Shown here in pieces: positions 54,967 to 63,638 of a DNA stretch of 64,000 nt. Source of the DNA: Aeromicrobium yanjiei (GTDB lineage Bacteria > Actinomycetota > Actinomycetes > Propionibacteriales > Nocardioidaceae); NCBI RefSeq assembly GCF_009649075.1, contig NZ_CP045737.1, positions 2,294,001 through 2,358,000 on the forward strand, given 5' to 3'. Below the pieces are notes generated by a model. That model had not been told where the DNA came from. It searched no databases and was given only the letters and a program-made list of their open reading frames with translations. The position numbers were made by a program, and so were the translations under genes. Positions within the stretch are counted from its first letter, which is position 1; the number at the start of each line of letters is the position of its first letter.

Positions 54967-55788
54967 CTACTTGACCTCGGTCGTGAGCACCCGGCGCAGG
55001 CCGATCGCCCCCGGGATGCCGATCCACAGCAGGAGCGTGAGCGCGAACTGGGCGTACTGCAGGACCCCGACGTCGACCGGGTCGCCGGCGAAGTCCTCGC
55101 CCGAGATCAGCGGGTTGGCCGCGTAGTTGAAGTCGACCCACGGGATGAGGTCCTTGGCCCAGTCGAAGGCGAAGAACAGTGGCGGGTAGACCATGAACGG
55201 CAGCAGCAGCGCGAAGATGTAGAACACCACGATCGTGCCGGGCGAGCTCAGGAACACCATCGACAGCGCGAACGCCATCAGGAAGTACGCGAGCTGCAGC
55301 ACAACGGTCCAGGCGATGTTGCTGGCGTCGAGGTTCCACATGACGTCGTACCCGCCGATGGCCGCACCGACCACGTTGGCGATCGCACCCAGGACCAGGG
55401 CCAGCACGATCGTGCCGACCGCGAGCACCAGGACGCTGACCAGCTTGGCGCCGATGACCCGACCCCGGCGCGGCTCGAGCGTGAAGAGGGACAGGTGGCT
55501 GCGCTGTCCCCACTCGCTGGTGACCGTCACGATCGCGAAGACCGGGAGCAGGATCGACAGCGGGATCGTCAGGACCGACGAGAAGTCGCTGGCGGTGAGA
55601 CTCGTGCCCTCGTCGAGGGCGACGACCAGCAGGGTGATGCCGACGGTCAGGGCCAGCAGGATGCCGGTCGAGAGCATCAGCCAGAAGCCGGACCTGGTGT
55701 CGAACATCTTGCGGATCTCGACCCGGACCAGGCGCCCGAACGGGATCTCCGGCCGCGTCGTGTCAATGGTGACGACTGCGCTGCTCAT
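54967..55788 (-). CDS. ABC-2 type transporter permease
   Basis: This 273-residue membrane protein has six predicted helices and no catalytic motif, consistent with an ABC-2 exporter subunit. The N-terminus is short and cytoplasmic, with VRIEIRKMFDTRSGF-like basic residues. It is coupled to the upstream ATPase by a 4-nt overlap. The substrate may be a drug, peptide or lipid. Confidence 0.88.
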   Translation of the reverse strand: MSSAVVTIDTTRPEIPFGRLVRVEIRKMFDTRSGFWLMLSTGILLALTVGITLLVVALDEGTSLTASDFSSVLTIPLSILLPVFAIVTVTSEWGQRSHLSLFTLEPRRGRVIGAKLVSVLVLAVGTIVLALVLGAIANVVGAAIGGYDVMWNLDASNIAWTVVLQLAYFLMAFALSMVFLSSPGTIVVFYIFALLLPFMVYPPLFFAFDWAKDLIPWVDFNYAANPLISGEDFAGDPVDVGVLQYAQFALTLLLWIGIPGAIGLRRVLTTEVK

Positions 55789-56699
55789 GACTGGACTCCT
55801 TCGGGGGTGATGACATCGCGCTGCGTGTCACCGGTGAGCTCGAGGAACATCTCTTCCAGACCGGCGCCTTCGGCCCTGCGCAGCTCCACGAGAGCGACGC
55901 CCCCAGCGGCAGCCGCCTTGCCCACCAGCTCCGCCGGGGCCTCGGTGCGCAACCCGCCGTCCCCGGATGGCTTGGACTCGATCCCGGCCGTCGTCAGCGC
56001 GTTCGCGAGACCGGACATGTCGCCGGCCTTCACGAAGGTGCCGGCGTTCTTGAGCAGCTCGTCCTTGGTGCCCTGGGCCACGATCTTGCCGTGCCCGATC
56101 ACGATGATCTCGTCGGCGATGATCTCGATCTCGTGCAACAGGTGCGACGAGAGCAGCACCGTGCCGCCGCGGTTGGCGTACTCACGCAGGAGAGCGCGCA
56201 TCCAGTGGATGCCCGCCGGGTCGAGACCGTTCGCCGGCTCGTCCAGGATCAGGATCTTGGGATCCCCGAGCAGGGCGTTCGCGATGCCGAGACGCTGGCG
56301 CATGCCGAGCGAGTAGTTGCGCACGCGGCGCTTGGACTCGTCCTTGGTGAGGCTCACCAGGTCGAGCATCTCGTCGACACGTGACGTCGGCAGGCCCATC
56401 GTGAGCGCGCTCAGGGTGAGGATCTCGCGGCCCGTGCGGCCCGCGTGCTGGGCGGAGGCGTCCAGCAGGACGCCGACCTGCGTGCCGGGGTTGGGGATGT
56501 CGTGGTAGTCCACGCCGTCGACTGTCGCTGTGCCGGAGGTGGCCCGGGTCAGGCCCGCGATGATACGCATGGTCGTGGACTTGCCGGCACCGTTGGGGCC
56601 GAGGAAACCGGTCACGGCGCCGGGGCGGCACGTGAAGGACACATCGTCGACGGCACGATAGCCGCCATAGGTCTTGGTGAGTCGGTCGACTGTGATCAT
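55785..56699 (-). CDS. ABC exporter ATP-binding protein
   Basis: This 304-residue ATPase has Walker A GPNGAGKSTT (residues 34-43), signature YSLGMRQRLGIA, Walker B ILILDEPANGLDP and the H loop LSSHLLHE. The C-terminal 80 residues match DUF4162-type extensions of exporter ATPases. It pairs with the downstream permease. A divergent two-component system 128 bp away probably controls the pair. Confidence 0.92.
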   Translation of the reverse strand: MITVDRLTKTYGGYRAVDDVSFTCRPGAVTGFLGPNGAGKSTTMRIIAGLTRATSGTATVDGVDYHDIPNPGTQVGVLLDASAQHAGRTGREILTLSALTMGLPTSRVDEMLDLVSLTKDESKRRVRNYSLGMRQRLGIANALLGDPKILILDEPANGLDPAGIHWMRALLREYANRGGTVLLSSHLLHEIEIIADEIIVIGHGKIVAQGTKDELLKNAGTFVKAGDMSGLANALTTAGIESKPSGDGGLRTEAPAELVGKAAAAGGVALVELRRAEGAGLEEMFLELTGDTQRDVITPEGVQS

Positions 56700-56815
56700 G
56701 GCCCCTACTCTGGCTCATCCCGGACCGCGAGTCATCCACCTCCGGGCCTGTTCGGCGCGCCGAAAGTATGAGACAGGGCAGACCTCCAGCCGTGTCGACG
56801 AGGCCCGCGCGGCCC

Positions 56816-56821
56816 TAGCCT
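56816..56821 (+). promoter_or_regulatory. -10 box of leaderless histidine kinase gene
   Basis: TAGCCT is 6 nt before the GTG at 56828, with no ribosome-binding site between them, predicting a leaderless message. Confidence 0.52.
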
Positions 56822-56827
56822 TGGGAT

Positions 56828-57982
56828 GTGCCCCCCACGACGTGCCAGCCCGAGCTCGGACTGTGGAGCCGCGCGTGGCGGATCGTGGCCGTCCTCACGC
56901 TGTCCGCGGCTGCGTGGGGCGAGGTGGCGGTGTGGCAGTGGGACCACCACCAGTGGTGGTTCTGGTCCGACCTGGGGCTCGGTGTCCTGGCCCTCGCTCT
57001 GCTGCGGTGGCGCCGGGCGTACCCCGTGCCGGTCGCGGTGGCCACCAACGTCGTGTCGATGATCTCGTTCGCGGCAGCCGGACCGGCCACGTGGGCGCTC
57101 GCCTCGATGGCGACCCGACGTCGGTGGCGGGAGATCATCCCGGTCGCCGCGCTCGCGCTCGCGGCCGGGCTGACCGTCGAGGCACTCAACCCGGGCAAGG
57201 ACGAGCCGTTCGCGATCACGATCCCCCTCGTCGTGCTGGTGATCGCCGTGACGGTCGGCTGGGGCATGTACATCGGCTCGCGCCGCGAGCTGCTGGCCAC
57301 GCTGCGCGAGAGGGCCGAGACCGCCGAGGCCGAGCAGGCCGCCCGCGTCGCCCAGGCGCGTACGGCCGAGCGGGCCCGGATCGCCCGCGAGATGCACGAC
57401 GTGCTCGCCCACCGCATCTCGCTGGTGACGATGCACGCGGGCGCGCTGGTGTACCGCCAGGACCTGTCGGCGGCCGACATGCGCTCGACGGCCGGGATCA
57501 TCCAGGACAACACGCACGAGGCGATGATCGAGCTGCGCGAGGTGCTCGGCATCCTGCGCGACGGCCCCGGCGACGCGGACCCCGAGCTGCCGCAGCCCGC
57601 TGCCTCCGACGTCCCCGCGCTCATCGACGAGGCACGGTCGTCGGGCATGCGCATCGACCACGTCAGCTCGATCGACCTCTCGACCGTGCCGGAGTCGCTC
57701 GGCCGCACGGTCTACCGGGTCGTGCAGGAGGCCCTCACCAACGCCCGCAAGCACGCTCCCGACACCCTGGTCACGGTCACGTTCGGAGGCGGTCCCGCCG
57801 AGGGACTGCGCGTCGTGATCCGCAACCCGTTGCCCTTCGGCCCGCGGGCGGTTGCTCCGCACTCGGGCCTGGGCCTGGTCGGCCTCGCCGAACGTACCGC
57901 GCTGGCCGGAGGGACGCTGACGCACCGGATCACGCCCGAGCGGCAGTTCGTCCTCACGGCTTGGCTACCGTGGCCCGCATGA
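56828..57982 (+). CDS. NarL-type sensor histidine kinase
   Basis: This 384-residue kinase has several N-terminal helices (about residues 15-135), a coiled-coil of Glu/Arg-rich residues, the HisKA_3 dimerisation motif with phospho-acceptor His190 (IAREMHDVLAHRISLV), and a HATPase domain (ALTNARKHAPD, GLGLVGLAERTALAGG). It overlaps its regulator by 4 nt and is divergent from the ABC exporter, which is likely a target. The signal is unknown, but envelope stress is common for this arrangement. Confidence 0.93.
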   Translation: MPPTTCQPELGLWSRAWRIVAVLTLSAAAWGEVAVWQWDHHQWWFWSDLGLGVLALALLRWRRAYPVPVAVATNVVSMISFAAAGPATWALASMATRRRWREIIPVAALALAAGLTVEALNPGKDEPFAITIPLVVLVIAVTVGWGMYIGSRRELLATLRERAETAEAEQAARVAQARTAERARIAREMHDVLAHRISLVTMHAGALVYRQDLSAADMRSTAGIIQDNTHEAMIELREVLGILRDGPGDADPELPQPAASDVPALIDEARSSGMRIDHVSSIDLSTVPESLGRTVYRVVQEALTNARKHAPDTLVTVTFGGGPAEGLRVVIRNPLPFGPRAVAPHSGLGLVGLAERTALAGGTLTHRITPERQFVLTAWLPWPA

Positions 57983-58632
57983 CCGTCCGCGTGCTCCTCG
58001 CCGACGACGACGCCCTGGTGCGCGCGGGGCTCGCGCTGATCCTCGGCGGCTCGTCCGAGATCACGGTCGTCGGAGAGGCGACCAACGGGCGCGCGGCTGT
58101 CGAGGCCGTGCGTGCCGGTGGGGTCGACGTCGTCCTGATGGACATCCGGATGCCGGTGATGGACGGGATCGCCGCGACCTCCGCGATCCTGGCCCTGCCC
58201 GAGCCCCCGAAGGTCATCGTGCTGACCACGTTCGACGCCGACGAGTACGTCGTCCGTGCTCTCGCAGCGGGCGCCAACGGCTTCCTGCTGAAGGACACCC
58301 CGCCCGCCGACATCGTGGAGGCGATCTCGCGCGTCGTGGCCGGAGAGCCCATGCTCTCCCCCACGATCACCGAGCAGCTCATCCGTCAGGTCACCGATGC
58401 CGCCCCGGACGGCCGGGCGGACGAGGCCCAGCGGCGGATCCGCTGCCTCACGGATCGGGAGCGCGAGGTGGCCGTCGCGATCGGGCGCGGCTCGTCCAAC
58501 GCCGAGATCGCGCTGGCGCTGCACATGAGCGTCGCGACCGTGAAGGCGCACATCTCCCACATCTTCACCAAGCTGGGCGCGACCAACCGGGTGCAGGTCG
58601 CGATCGCGATGCACGAGGCCGGACTGCTCTGA
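57979..58632 (+). CDS. NarL/LuxR family response regulator
   Basis: This 217-residue regulator has a receiver domain with phospho-acceptor Asp55 (VLMDIRMPVMDG), Thr and Lys switch residues (VLTTFDADEYVV, LLKDTPP), and a LuxR helix-turn-helix (about residues 150-215, LTDREREVAVAIGRGSSNAE). It is coupled to the histidine kinase by a 4-nt overlap and probably controls the divergent ABC exporter. Confidence 0.94.
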   Translation: MTVRVLLADDDALVRAGLALILGGSSEITVVGEATNGRAAVEAVRAGGVDVVLMDIRMPVMDGIAATSAILALPEPPKVIVLTTFDADEYVVRALAAGANGFLLKDTPPADIVEAISRVVAGEPMLSPTITEQLIRQVTDAAPDGRADEAQRRIRCLTDREREVAVAIGRGSSNAEIALALHMSVATVKAHISHIFTKLGATNRVQVAIAMHEAGLL

Positions 58633-58671
58633 GCCGACCGGTTTCGTCCGGCGGGGTCACGGGCGTCGTCC

Positions 58672-58677
58672 TACCGT
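58672..58677 (+). promoter_or_regulatory. -10 box of leaderless SDR gene
   Basis: TACCGT lies 6 nt before ATG 58684, with no ribosome site between, so the SDR mRNA probably starts at its start codon. Confidence 0.5.
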
Positions 58678-58683
58678 GTGGGC

Positions 58684-59670
58684 ATGCCCTCCGCGCTGAC
58701 CTCCGTCCTCGACACCGCCCTCGACAAGTCCGTGCTGCTCGGGTACTCCTCGATCGGTCCGGCGCTGCGGCGCCGCTGGTGGCCGGGCGACCCTGACCCG
58801 CGGGCCCTCGTCGGGCGCCACGTGGTGGTCACCGGGGCCAGCAGCGGTCTGGGCCGGGCGGCCGCGGCCGGCATCGCCCGCCTCGGCGCGACCGTGCACC
58901 TGGTCGGCCGGGACGCCGAGCGGCTCGAGTCCTCCGCGGCCGAGATACGCCGTGACGTGCCGGACGCGGACCTGCTCGGCGAGGTGTGCGACGTCAGCGA
59001 TCTCGACGACGTGCGCGCGTACGCCGCGGGTCTGCGCCAGCAGGTGCCTGCGCTCCATGCGATCGTCCACGACGCCGGGGTCATGCCCCCGCGGCGCACC
59101 GAGAGCGCGCAGGGGCACGAGGCGGCGCTCGCGACCCACGTGATCGGACCGCTGCGGCTCACCGAGGAGCTGCGCACCAGTCTCGCCGCGGCCGAGTCGC
59201 CGCGGGTCGTGATCGTGTCGTCCGGCGGCATGTACTCCGCGCCGCTGGACGACACGATCGGCGACGACATCGAGTACGAGCGCGGCGACTACGAGGCCGT
59301 CCGGGCGTACGCGCGCACCAAGCGGATCCAGGTGACGATGGCCGAGCTGCTGGCCCGGCGGTACGCGGCGGACGGCATCACGGTGCACAGCATGCACCCC
59401 GGCTGGGCCGCGACCCCCGGCGTGACCGACTCGCTGCCGCGGTTCGCGAAGGTCGCCGGACCGATCCTGCGCAGCCCCGAGCAGGGCGCGGACACGATCG
59501 TCTGGCTGACCGCCTCACCCGAGGCGACGGCCTCGTCCGGGCTGTTCTGGTCGGACCGGCGCCCGCGCCCGACGTACTTCCTGCCGCGCCACGCCGACGA
59601 CCCGTCGGTGCGCCGCGCCGTCTGGGCGTACGTGTGCGGTGCGGCCGGCATCGACCACCTGCGCGCCTGA
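58684..59670 (+). CDS. Short-chain dehydrogenase/reductase
   Basis: This 328-residue SDR has an N-terminal helical extension (about residues 1-38) before the Rossmann motif TGASSGLGRAAA. VHDAGVM stands in for the NAG motif, and the catalytic Ser and Tyr-x3-Lys are in VSSGGMYSA and YARTKRIQ. It resembles actinobacterial SDRs that carry a dehydrogenase activity on lipids or steroids, but the substrate is unknown. The SDR ATG at 58684 is preferred over GTG 58678, two codons upstream. Confidence 0.9.
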   Translation: MPSALTSVLDTALDKSVLLGYSSIGPALRRRWWPGDPDPRALVGRHVVVTGASSGLGRAAAAGIARLGATVHLVGRDAERLESSAAEIRRDVPDADLLGEVCDVSDLDDVRAYAAGLRQQVPALHAIVHDAGVMPPRRTESAQGHEAALATHVIGPLRLTEELRTSLAAAESPRVVIVSSGGMYSAPLDDTIGDDIEYERGDYEAVRAYARTKRIQVTMAELLARRYAADGITVHSMHPGWAATPGVTDSLPRFAKVAGPILRSPEQGADTIVWLTASPEATASSGLFWSDRRPRPTYFLPRHADDPSVRRAVWAYVCGAAGIDHLRA

Positions 59671-59675
59671 CGCCG

Positions 59676-60050
59676 TCAGCGCGAGGAGTGGGCCTCGTTG
59701 AACGCCTCGATGACCTTGGACGGGGCCCGGCGGTTCTCGCTGACCTCGTGACCGTTGGCCTTGGCCCACTCGCGCAGGTCGTGGATCGTGAACCCGTCGC
59801 GGATGCTCACCCCGGCTCCGCCGCGGCGGCGACGCGAGGGCGGTGAGGTGTCCTTGACCTCCTCCGCGCCGTCGAGCAGCTTCGACAAGAAGGTGTCGAC
59901 CGCCTTCTTGGACTCCGACGACAGGTAGAGGTCGTAGACGCGGCCGTTGAGCAGGTAGCGCTCCGGCGGCGTGTCCTCGGGCAGCTCCTTGCCGTCGTAG
60001 TCGTCGATCACGGTCACGATGGGGTCCGGGACGATCTTGCGCTTGGGCAT
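59676..60050 (-). CDS. lsr2: Lsr2-family nucleoid protein with altered DNA hook
   Basis: This 124-residue protein matches Lsr2, the xenogeneic silencer of actinobacteria. It has the dimerisation domain (VTVIDDYDGKELPEDTPPER, VYDLYLSSE) and a C-terminal DNA-binding domain with LREWAKANGHEVSENRRAPS. The usual RGR hook that enters the AT minor groove is replaced by NRRAP, and the linker is basic (RRRRGG). It may bind DNA differently or be a paralogue. An AAGGAG ribosome site precedes ATG 60050. Confidence 0.87.
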   Translation of the reverse strand: MPKRKIVPDPIVTVIDDYDGKELPEDTPPERYLLNGRVYDLYLSSESKKAVDTFLSKLLDGAEEVKDTSPPSRRRRGGAGVSIRDGFTIHDLREWAKANGHEVSENRRAPSKVIEAFNEAHSSR

Positions 60051-60092
60051 GCTGTCTCCTTCGGCTGGACGCCGTCAGGATAGCGAGAATCC

Positions 60093-60104
60093 CCCGCTTG
60101 CGGG
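60093..60104 (-). terminator. Small hairpin after the winged-helix regulator gene
   Basis: CCCGC-TT-GCGGG is a 5-bp stem with a 2-nt loop just past the stop of the regulator gene (60109). It is weak, without a clear T tract on the minus strand, so the terminator call is tentative. Confidence 0.3.
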
Positions 60105-60108
60105 TGTT

Positions 60109-60405
60109 TCAGCCTGTCTCGTCGGTGGCGTCGATGACGGCGCGCAAGGCCGCGACGTGCGCGCCGAACGCCTTGCGTCCTGCCGAGGTCAGCGCGAGCC
60201 ATGTCGTGCGGCGCCCGTCCAGCGCACCCTTGCGCGCCACCACGTACCCCGCGTCGACGAGAGCCGAGACGTGCTTGGACAGCACCGAGTCGCTGACGTC
60301 CAGCCGCTCGCGCACGGTCGCGAACTGGGCGTCGTCGACCACCGAGAGCATCGCGCAGAGCCGGAGCCGCGCGGGCGCGTGGATGAGCGGGTCGAGATCG
60401 CTCAA
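60109..60405 (-). CDS. Small winged-helix transcriptional regulator
   Basis: This 98-residue protein is a single winged helix. SDLDPLIHAPARLRLCAMLS is followed by a recognition helix in SDSVLSKHVSALVDAGYV and a wing with RRTTWLALTSAGRKAF, as in the MarR/ArsR-like stand-alone DNA-binding domains of actinobacteria. The TTG start at 60405 overlaps the upstream membrane-protein gene by 4 nt (TTGA), so it is coupled to it. It may control the operon through the palindrome at 60877-60893. Confidence 0.85.
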   Translation of the reverse strand: MSDLDPLIHAPARLRLCAMLSVVDDAQFATVRERLDVSDSVLSKHVSALVDAGYVVARKGALDGRRTTWLALTSAGRKAFGAHVAALRAVIDATDETG

Positions 60406-60884
60406 GCGCCGTGCTCCGCCCGGTAGACGCGCATCCAGCGACGGCTGACCAACACGAACACCACGAGCTCGACGGGCGCCAGGACGATCCCCAGCCACCA
60501 CCAGCCGGCGGCCACCGCGGCGAACGCGGCGACGAAGCCGAGCAGGCACTGGACGCCGGCTCCCGCGATGGACAGCGGCAGCGTGCGGCCGGCCCGCAGG
60601 CCGGACACCCAGGCGCCGTTGGCGCCCCGGAACCGGCGGACCGACCAGCCCAAGGCGACCAGCGCCACGACGAGCAGGACGATGCCCGCCGCGATCCGCC
60701 ACGCGGGTCCCTCGCCCAGCACGAGGCCGACCGCCGCGACGTTGAGGCCGGCGGCCGTCCCCGCCGTCAGGTCGTACCCCGGCGGCACGACCAGTGCGCC
60801 GGCGACCTCGCGGCGTACTTGCTCGATCGAGGCGAGCTCCTCGGCGGGGGTGGGACGCGAGTCGTCGCGTCCGGAACTTTCCAT
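60402..60884 (-). CDS. Four-helix membrane protein paired with the regulator
   Basis: This 160-residue protein has a charged N-terminus (about residues 1-35) and four predicted helices (about 42-56, 62-80, 104-118, 122-145). No catalytic motif is seen. Similar membrane proteins often sit beside ArsR/MarR-like regulators of this size. A palindrome overlaps its start codon, suggesting autoregulation by the coupled regulator. The function is unknown. Confidence 0.78.
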   Translation of the reverse strand: MESSGRDDSRPTPAEELASIEQVRREVAGALVVPPGYDLTAGTAAGLNVAAVGLVLGEGPAWRIAAGIVLLVVALVALGWSVRRFRGANGAWVSGLRAGRTLPLSIAGAGVQCLLGFVAAFAAVAAGWWWLGIVLAPVELVVFVLVSRRWMRVYRAEHGA

Positions 60885-60893
60885 AGTGGAAAG
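60877..60893. promoter_or_regulatory. Palindromic operator overlapping the membrane-protein start
   Basis: CTTTCCA-TAG-TGGAAAG is a perfect 7-bp inverted repeat that covers the ATG at 60884. A related inverted repeat, CACTTTCC-GACAT-GGCAAGTG with one mismatch, lies at 60902-60922. Binding by the small winged-helix regulator would block initiation of its own operon. Confidence 0.62.
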
Positions 60894-60933
60894 CTACTCC
60901 GCACTTTCCGACATGGCAAGTGGCCTCGTCGGC

Positions 60934-62142
60934 TCAGCCCAGCTCCTGCTGACCCCACGGCGAGCCGTAGCCGTCGCGCAGCAGCTCGAGGAACGGCACG
61001 GCGTCGAAGGCCTCGGGGCCGAGGACCCCCGCACCGGACCACGTGCCATTCGCGAGCAGCTCGAGAGCGACGACGGGGTTGACCGCGGTCTGCCACACGA
61101 CGCACTGGTGGCCGTACTCCTGCATCGACCAGTCGTTGTCGACCACGTGGTAGAGGTACGTCGAGCGCGGCAGCCCGGCCTTGTCCTTGCCGGTGACCCA
61201 GAGCCCCGCGCACGTCTTGCCGTGCATCCGGTCGCCGAGCTCCGCGGGGTTGGGCAGGCATGCGGCGACGACGTCCCTGGGCGCCACCTCGACGCCGCCG
61301 ACGGAGACCTTCTCGGTGGAGTCGAGCCCCAACATGTGCAGGGTCTTCAGCACCTCGATGAACTCATTGCCGAGGCCGTACTTGAACGTCGCCCGCTTCG
61401 CGTCGATCCACCGGGGCATCAGGAGCACCTCCTCGTGCTCCACGTTGACGCACTCGACGGGGCCGATGCCCTCAGGGAAGTCGAAGACCTCGGGCTCGCT
61501 GAACGGTGGCGTCGTGAACCACTCGCCGTCCTGCCAGACGACCGGCGGGTTCAGACACTCCTCGATCGTGGTCCAGATCGAGAACGAGGGTGCGAAGTCG
61601 TAGCCGTCGACCGTCAGGTTGGCACCGTCGCGCGTGCCGAGCTCGTCGATCTCGCTGAACAGGTGGTCCGCGGCGTAGCGGGCGAAGACGTCGGAGAGCC
61701 CCGGCTCGACCCCGATGCCGACAAGCGCAAGGCGTCCTGCCGACTCCCACTGCCCGGCGACCGCGAACTGCTCGTCGCCGAGCTTGACGCCGGTGAGCGC
61801 GTGCGGCTGGTCGGGGTGCGGCTTCGACAGGCTCATCGCCATGTCGAGGTAGTCGGCCCCCGCGGCGTACGCGCCCTCGAAGATCGGCATCACGAAGCGC
61901 GGGTCGACCGCGTTCATGACGTGCGTGGCGCCGCAGTCCCGGACGAGCGCCTCGACCGAGGCGGCGTCGGACGCGTCGACCTGCGCCGCGCTGAAGCGCT
62001 CGTCGTCGAGGGCTGCGACCGCGCGATCTGCGCTCTCGCGGGAGTAGTCCGCGACCAGCACCGACTCGAAGAAGTCGCGACGGGCCGCGATCGCACAGAA
62101 CGCTGAGCCGACGCCGCCGGCGCCGACGAGGAGGATCTTCAT
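60934..62142 (-). CDS. Saccharopine dehydrogenase-like NAD(P) enzyme
   Basis: This 402-residue protein has an N-terminal Rossmann domain (ILLVGAGGVGSAF) and the C-terminal saccharopine dehydrogenase-type domain. Relatives reduce or cleave imine links between amino acids or polyamines (saccharopine, carboxynorspermidine, homospermidine). The PotC-like permease and aminotransferase nearby favour a polyamine or diamine substrate, but this is inference. It is divergent from the aminotransferase with 113 bp between. ATG 62142 gives the family start. Confidence 0.85.
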   Translation of the reverse strand: MKILLVGAGGVGSAFCAIAARRDFFESVLVADYSRESADRAVAALDDERFSAAQVDASDAASVEALVRDCGATHVMNAVDPRFVMPIFEGAYAAGADYLDMAMSLSKPHPDQPHALTGVKLGDEQFAVAGQWESAGRLALVGIGVEPGLSDVFARYAADHLFSEIDELGTRDGANLTVDGYDFAPSFSIWTTIEECLNPPVVWQDGEWFTTPPFSEPEVFDFPEGIGPVECVNVEHEEVLLMPRWIDAKRATFKYGLGNEFIEVLKTLHMLGLDSTEKVSVGGVEVAPRDVVAACLPNPAELGDRMHGKTCAGLWVTGKDKAGLPRSTYLYHVVDNDWSMQEYGHQCVVWQTAVNPVVALELLANGTWSGAGVLGPEAFDAVPFLELLRDGYGSPWGQQELG

Positions 62143-62242
62143 GACGTCATCCAACCCCAGGACATCTACGCGTGGCAACGGAATCCGAAGTAAACAATGG
62201 ATCACGCGACGAAATCCCTTGTATTGACCCGGCCCCCCTCGT

Positions 62243-62248
62243 GATACT
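62243..62248 (+). promoter_or_regulatory. -10 box of aminotransferase gene
   Basis: GATACT lies 7 nt before the ATG at 62256. A GGGAG also overlaps this interval, but it is too close to be a good ribosome site, so a leaderless start is favoured. Confidence 0.4.
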
Positions 62249-62255
62249 GGGAGAC

Positions 62256-63632
62256 ATGGACACCGAAGACTACGACCGCCTGCAGAAGGCCGGCAAGCGT
62301 CACCTCTGGATGCACTTCTCCCGCCACGGCGCGTACGACGACGACCACGACATCCCCGTCATCACCAAGGGCGACGGGATGCACATCTGGGACGCGAAGG
62401 GACGCAAGTACCTCGACGGTCTCGCGGGGCTGTTCGTCGTCCAGGTTGGGCACGGACGCGAGGAGCTCGCGCAGGCCGCGGCGAAGCAGGCCGCCGAGCT
62501 GCCGTTCTTCCCCATCTGGACCTTTGCCCACCCCAACGCGATCATGCTGGCCGAGCGCATCGCGTCGTACACCCCCGGCGACCTCAACCGGGTGTTCTTC
62601 ACGACCGGGGGCGGTGAGGCGGTCGAGACCGCGTGGAAGGCCGCCAAGCAGTACTTCAAGCTGACCGGGAAGCCGCTCAAGACCAAGGTCATCAGCCGCC
62701 AGGTCGCCTATCACGGCACCCCGCACGGCGCGCTGTCCATCACCGGCATCCCGGCGCTGAAGCAGATGTTCGAGCCGCTCGTGCCGTCGACCGTGCACGT
62801 GCCCAACACCAACTTCTACCGCGCCCCCGAGCACGGCGACGACCTCGAGGCGTTCGGGCGTTGGGCCGCCGACCGGATCGAGGACGCGATCCTGGCCGAG
62901 GGCCCCGACACTGTCGCCGCGGTGTTCCTCGAGCCCGTGCAGAACGCGGGCGGCTGCTTCCCGCCGCCGCCGGGCTACTTCCAGCGCGTCCGGGAGATCT
63001 GTGACCGCCACGACGTCCTGCTGGTCTCGGACGAGGTCATCTGCGCGTTCGGGCGCCTCGGCGAGATGTTCGGCGCGACCAAGTTCGGCTACCAGCCCGA
63101 CATGATCACGTGCGCGAAGGGCCTGACCTCCGGCTACTCGCCGCTCGGCGCGATGATCGCGTCGGACCGCGTGATGGAGCCGTTCCTCGAGGGCCACAAC
63201 TCCTTCGCCCACGGCTACACGTTCGGCGGCCACCCGGTCTCGACCGCGGTCGCGATGGCCAACCTCGACATCTTCGAGCGCGAGGACCTCAACGGGCACG
63301 TGCGCCGCAACGAGGGCGCGTTCCGCGGGACGTTGGAGAAGCTGCTCGATCTCGACATCGTCGGCGACGTCCGCGGTGACGGCTTCTTCTACGGCATCGA
63401 GCTGGTCAAGGACAAGGCGACCAAGGAGACGTTCGACGAGGAGGAGTCCGAGAAGTTGCTGCGTGGCTTCTTGACCAAGGCCCTGTTCGACAACGGCCTG
63501 TACTGCCGCGCTGACGACCGCGGCGACCCGGTCATCCAGCTGTCCCCGCCGCTGATCGCCGACCAGTCCCACTTCGACGAGATGGAGCAGATCCTCCGCG
63601 GCGTCCTCACCGACGCCCAGTCCCTCCTCTAG
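62256..63632 (+). CDS. Class III aminotransferase (putrescine/omega-amino acid type)
   Basis: This 458-residue PLP enzyme has the class III layout. FTTGGGEAVETAWKAAKQYF is the phosphate-binding region, LVSDEVICAFGRLG carries the PLP Asp, and the Schiff-base Lys is in TCAKGLTSGYSPLGAM. It probably transfers an amino group from putrescine or another diamine or omega-amino acid. ATG 62256 is preferred over 62172. It is divergent from the saccharopine dehydrogenase-like gene and convergent with the PotC-like permease. Confidence 0.88.
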   Translation: MDTEDYDRLQKAGKRHLWMHFSRHGAYDDDHDIPVITKGDGMHIWDAKGRKYLDGLAGLFVVQVGHGREELAQAAAKQAAELPFFPIWTFAHPNAIMLAERIASYTPGDLNRVFFTTGGGEAVETAWKAAKQYFKLTGKPLKTKVISRQVAYHGTPHGALSITGIPALKQMFEPLVPSTVHVPNTNFYRAPEHGDDLEAFGRWAADRIEDAILAEGPDTVAAVFLEPVQNAGGCFPPPPGYFQRVREICDRHDVLLVSDEVICAFGRLGEMFGATKFGYQPDMITCAKGLTSGYSPLGAMIASDRVMEPFLEGHNSFAHGYTFGGHPVSTAVAMANLDIFEREDLNGHVRRNEGAFRGTLEKLLDLDIVGDVRGDGFFYGIELVKDKATKETFDEEESEKLLRGFLTKALFDNGLYCRADDRGDPVIQLSPPLIADQSHFDEMEQILRGVLTDAQSLL

Positions 63633-63638
63633 CCCGGG

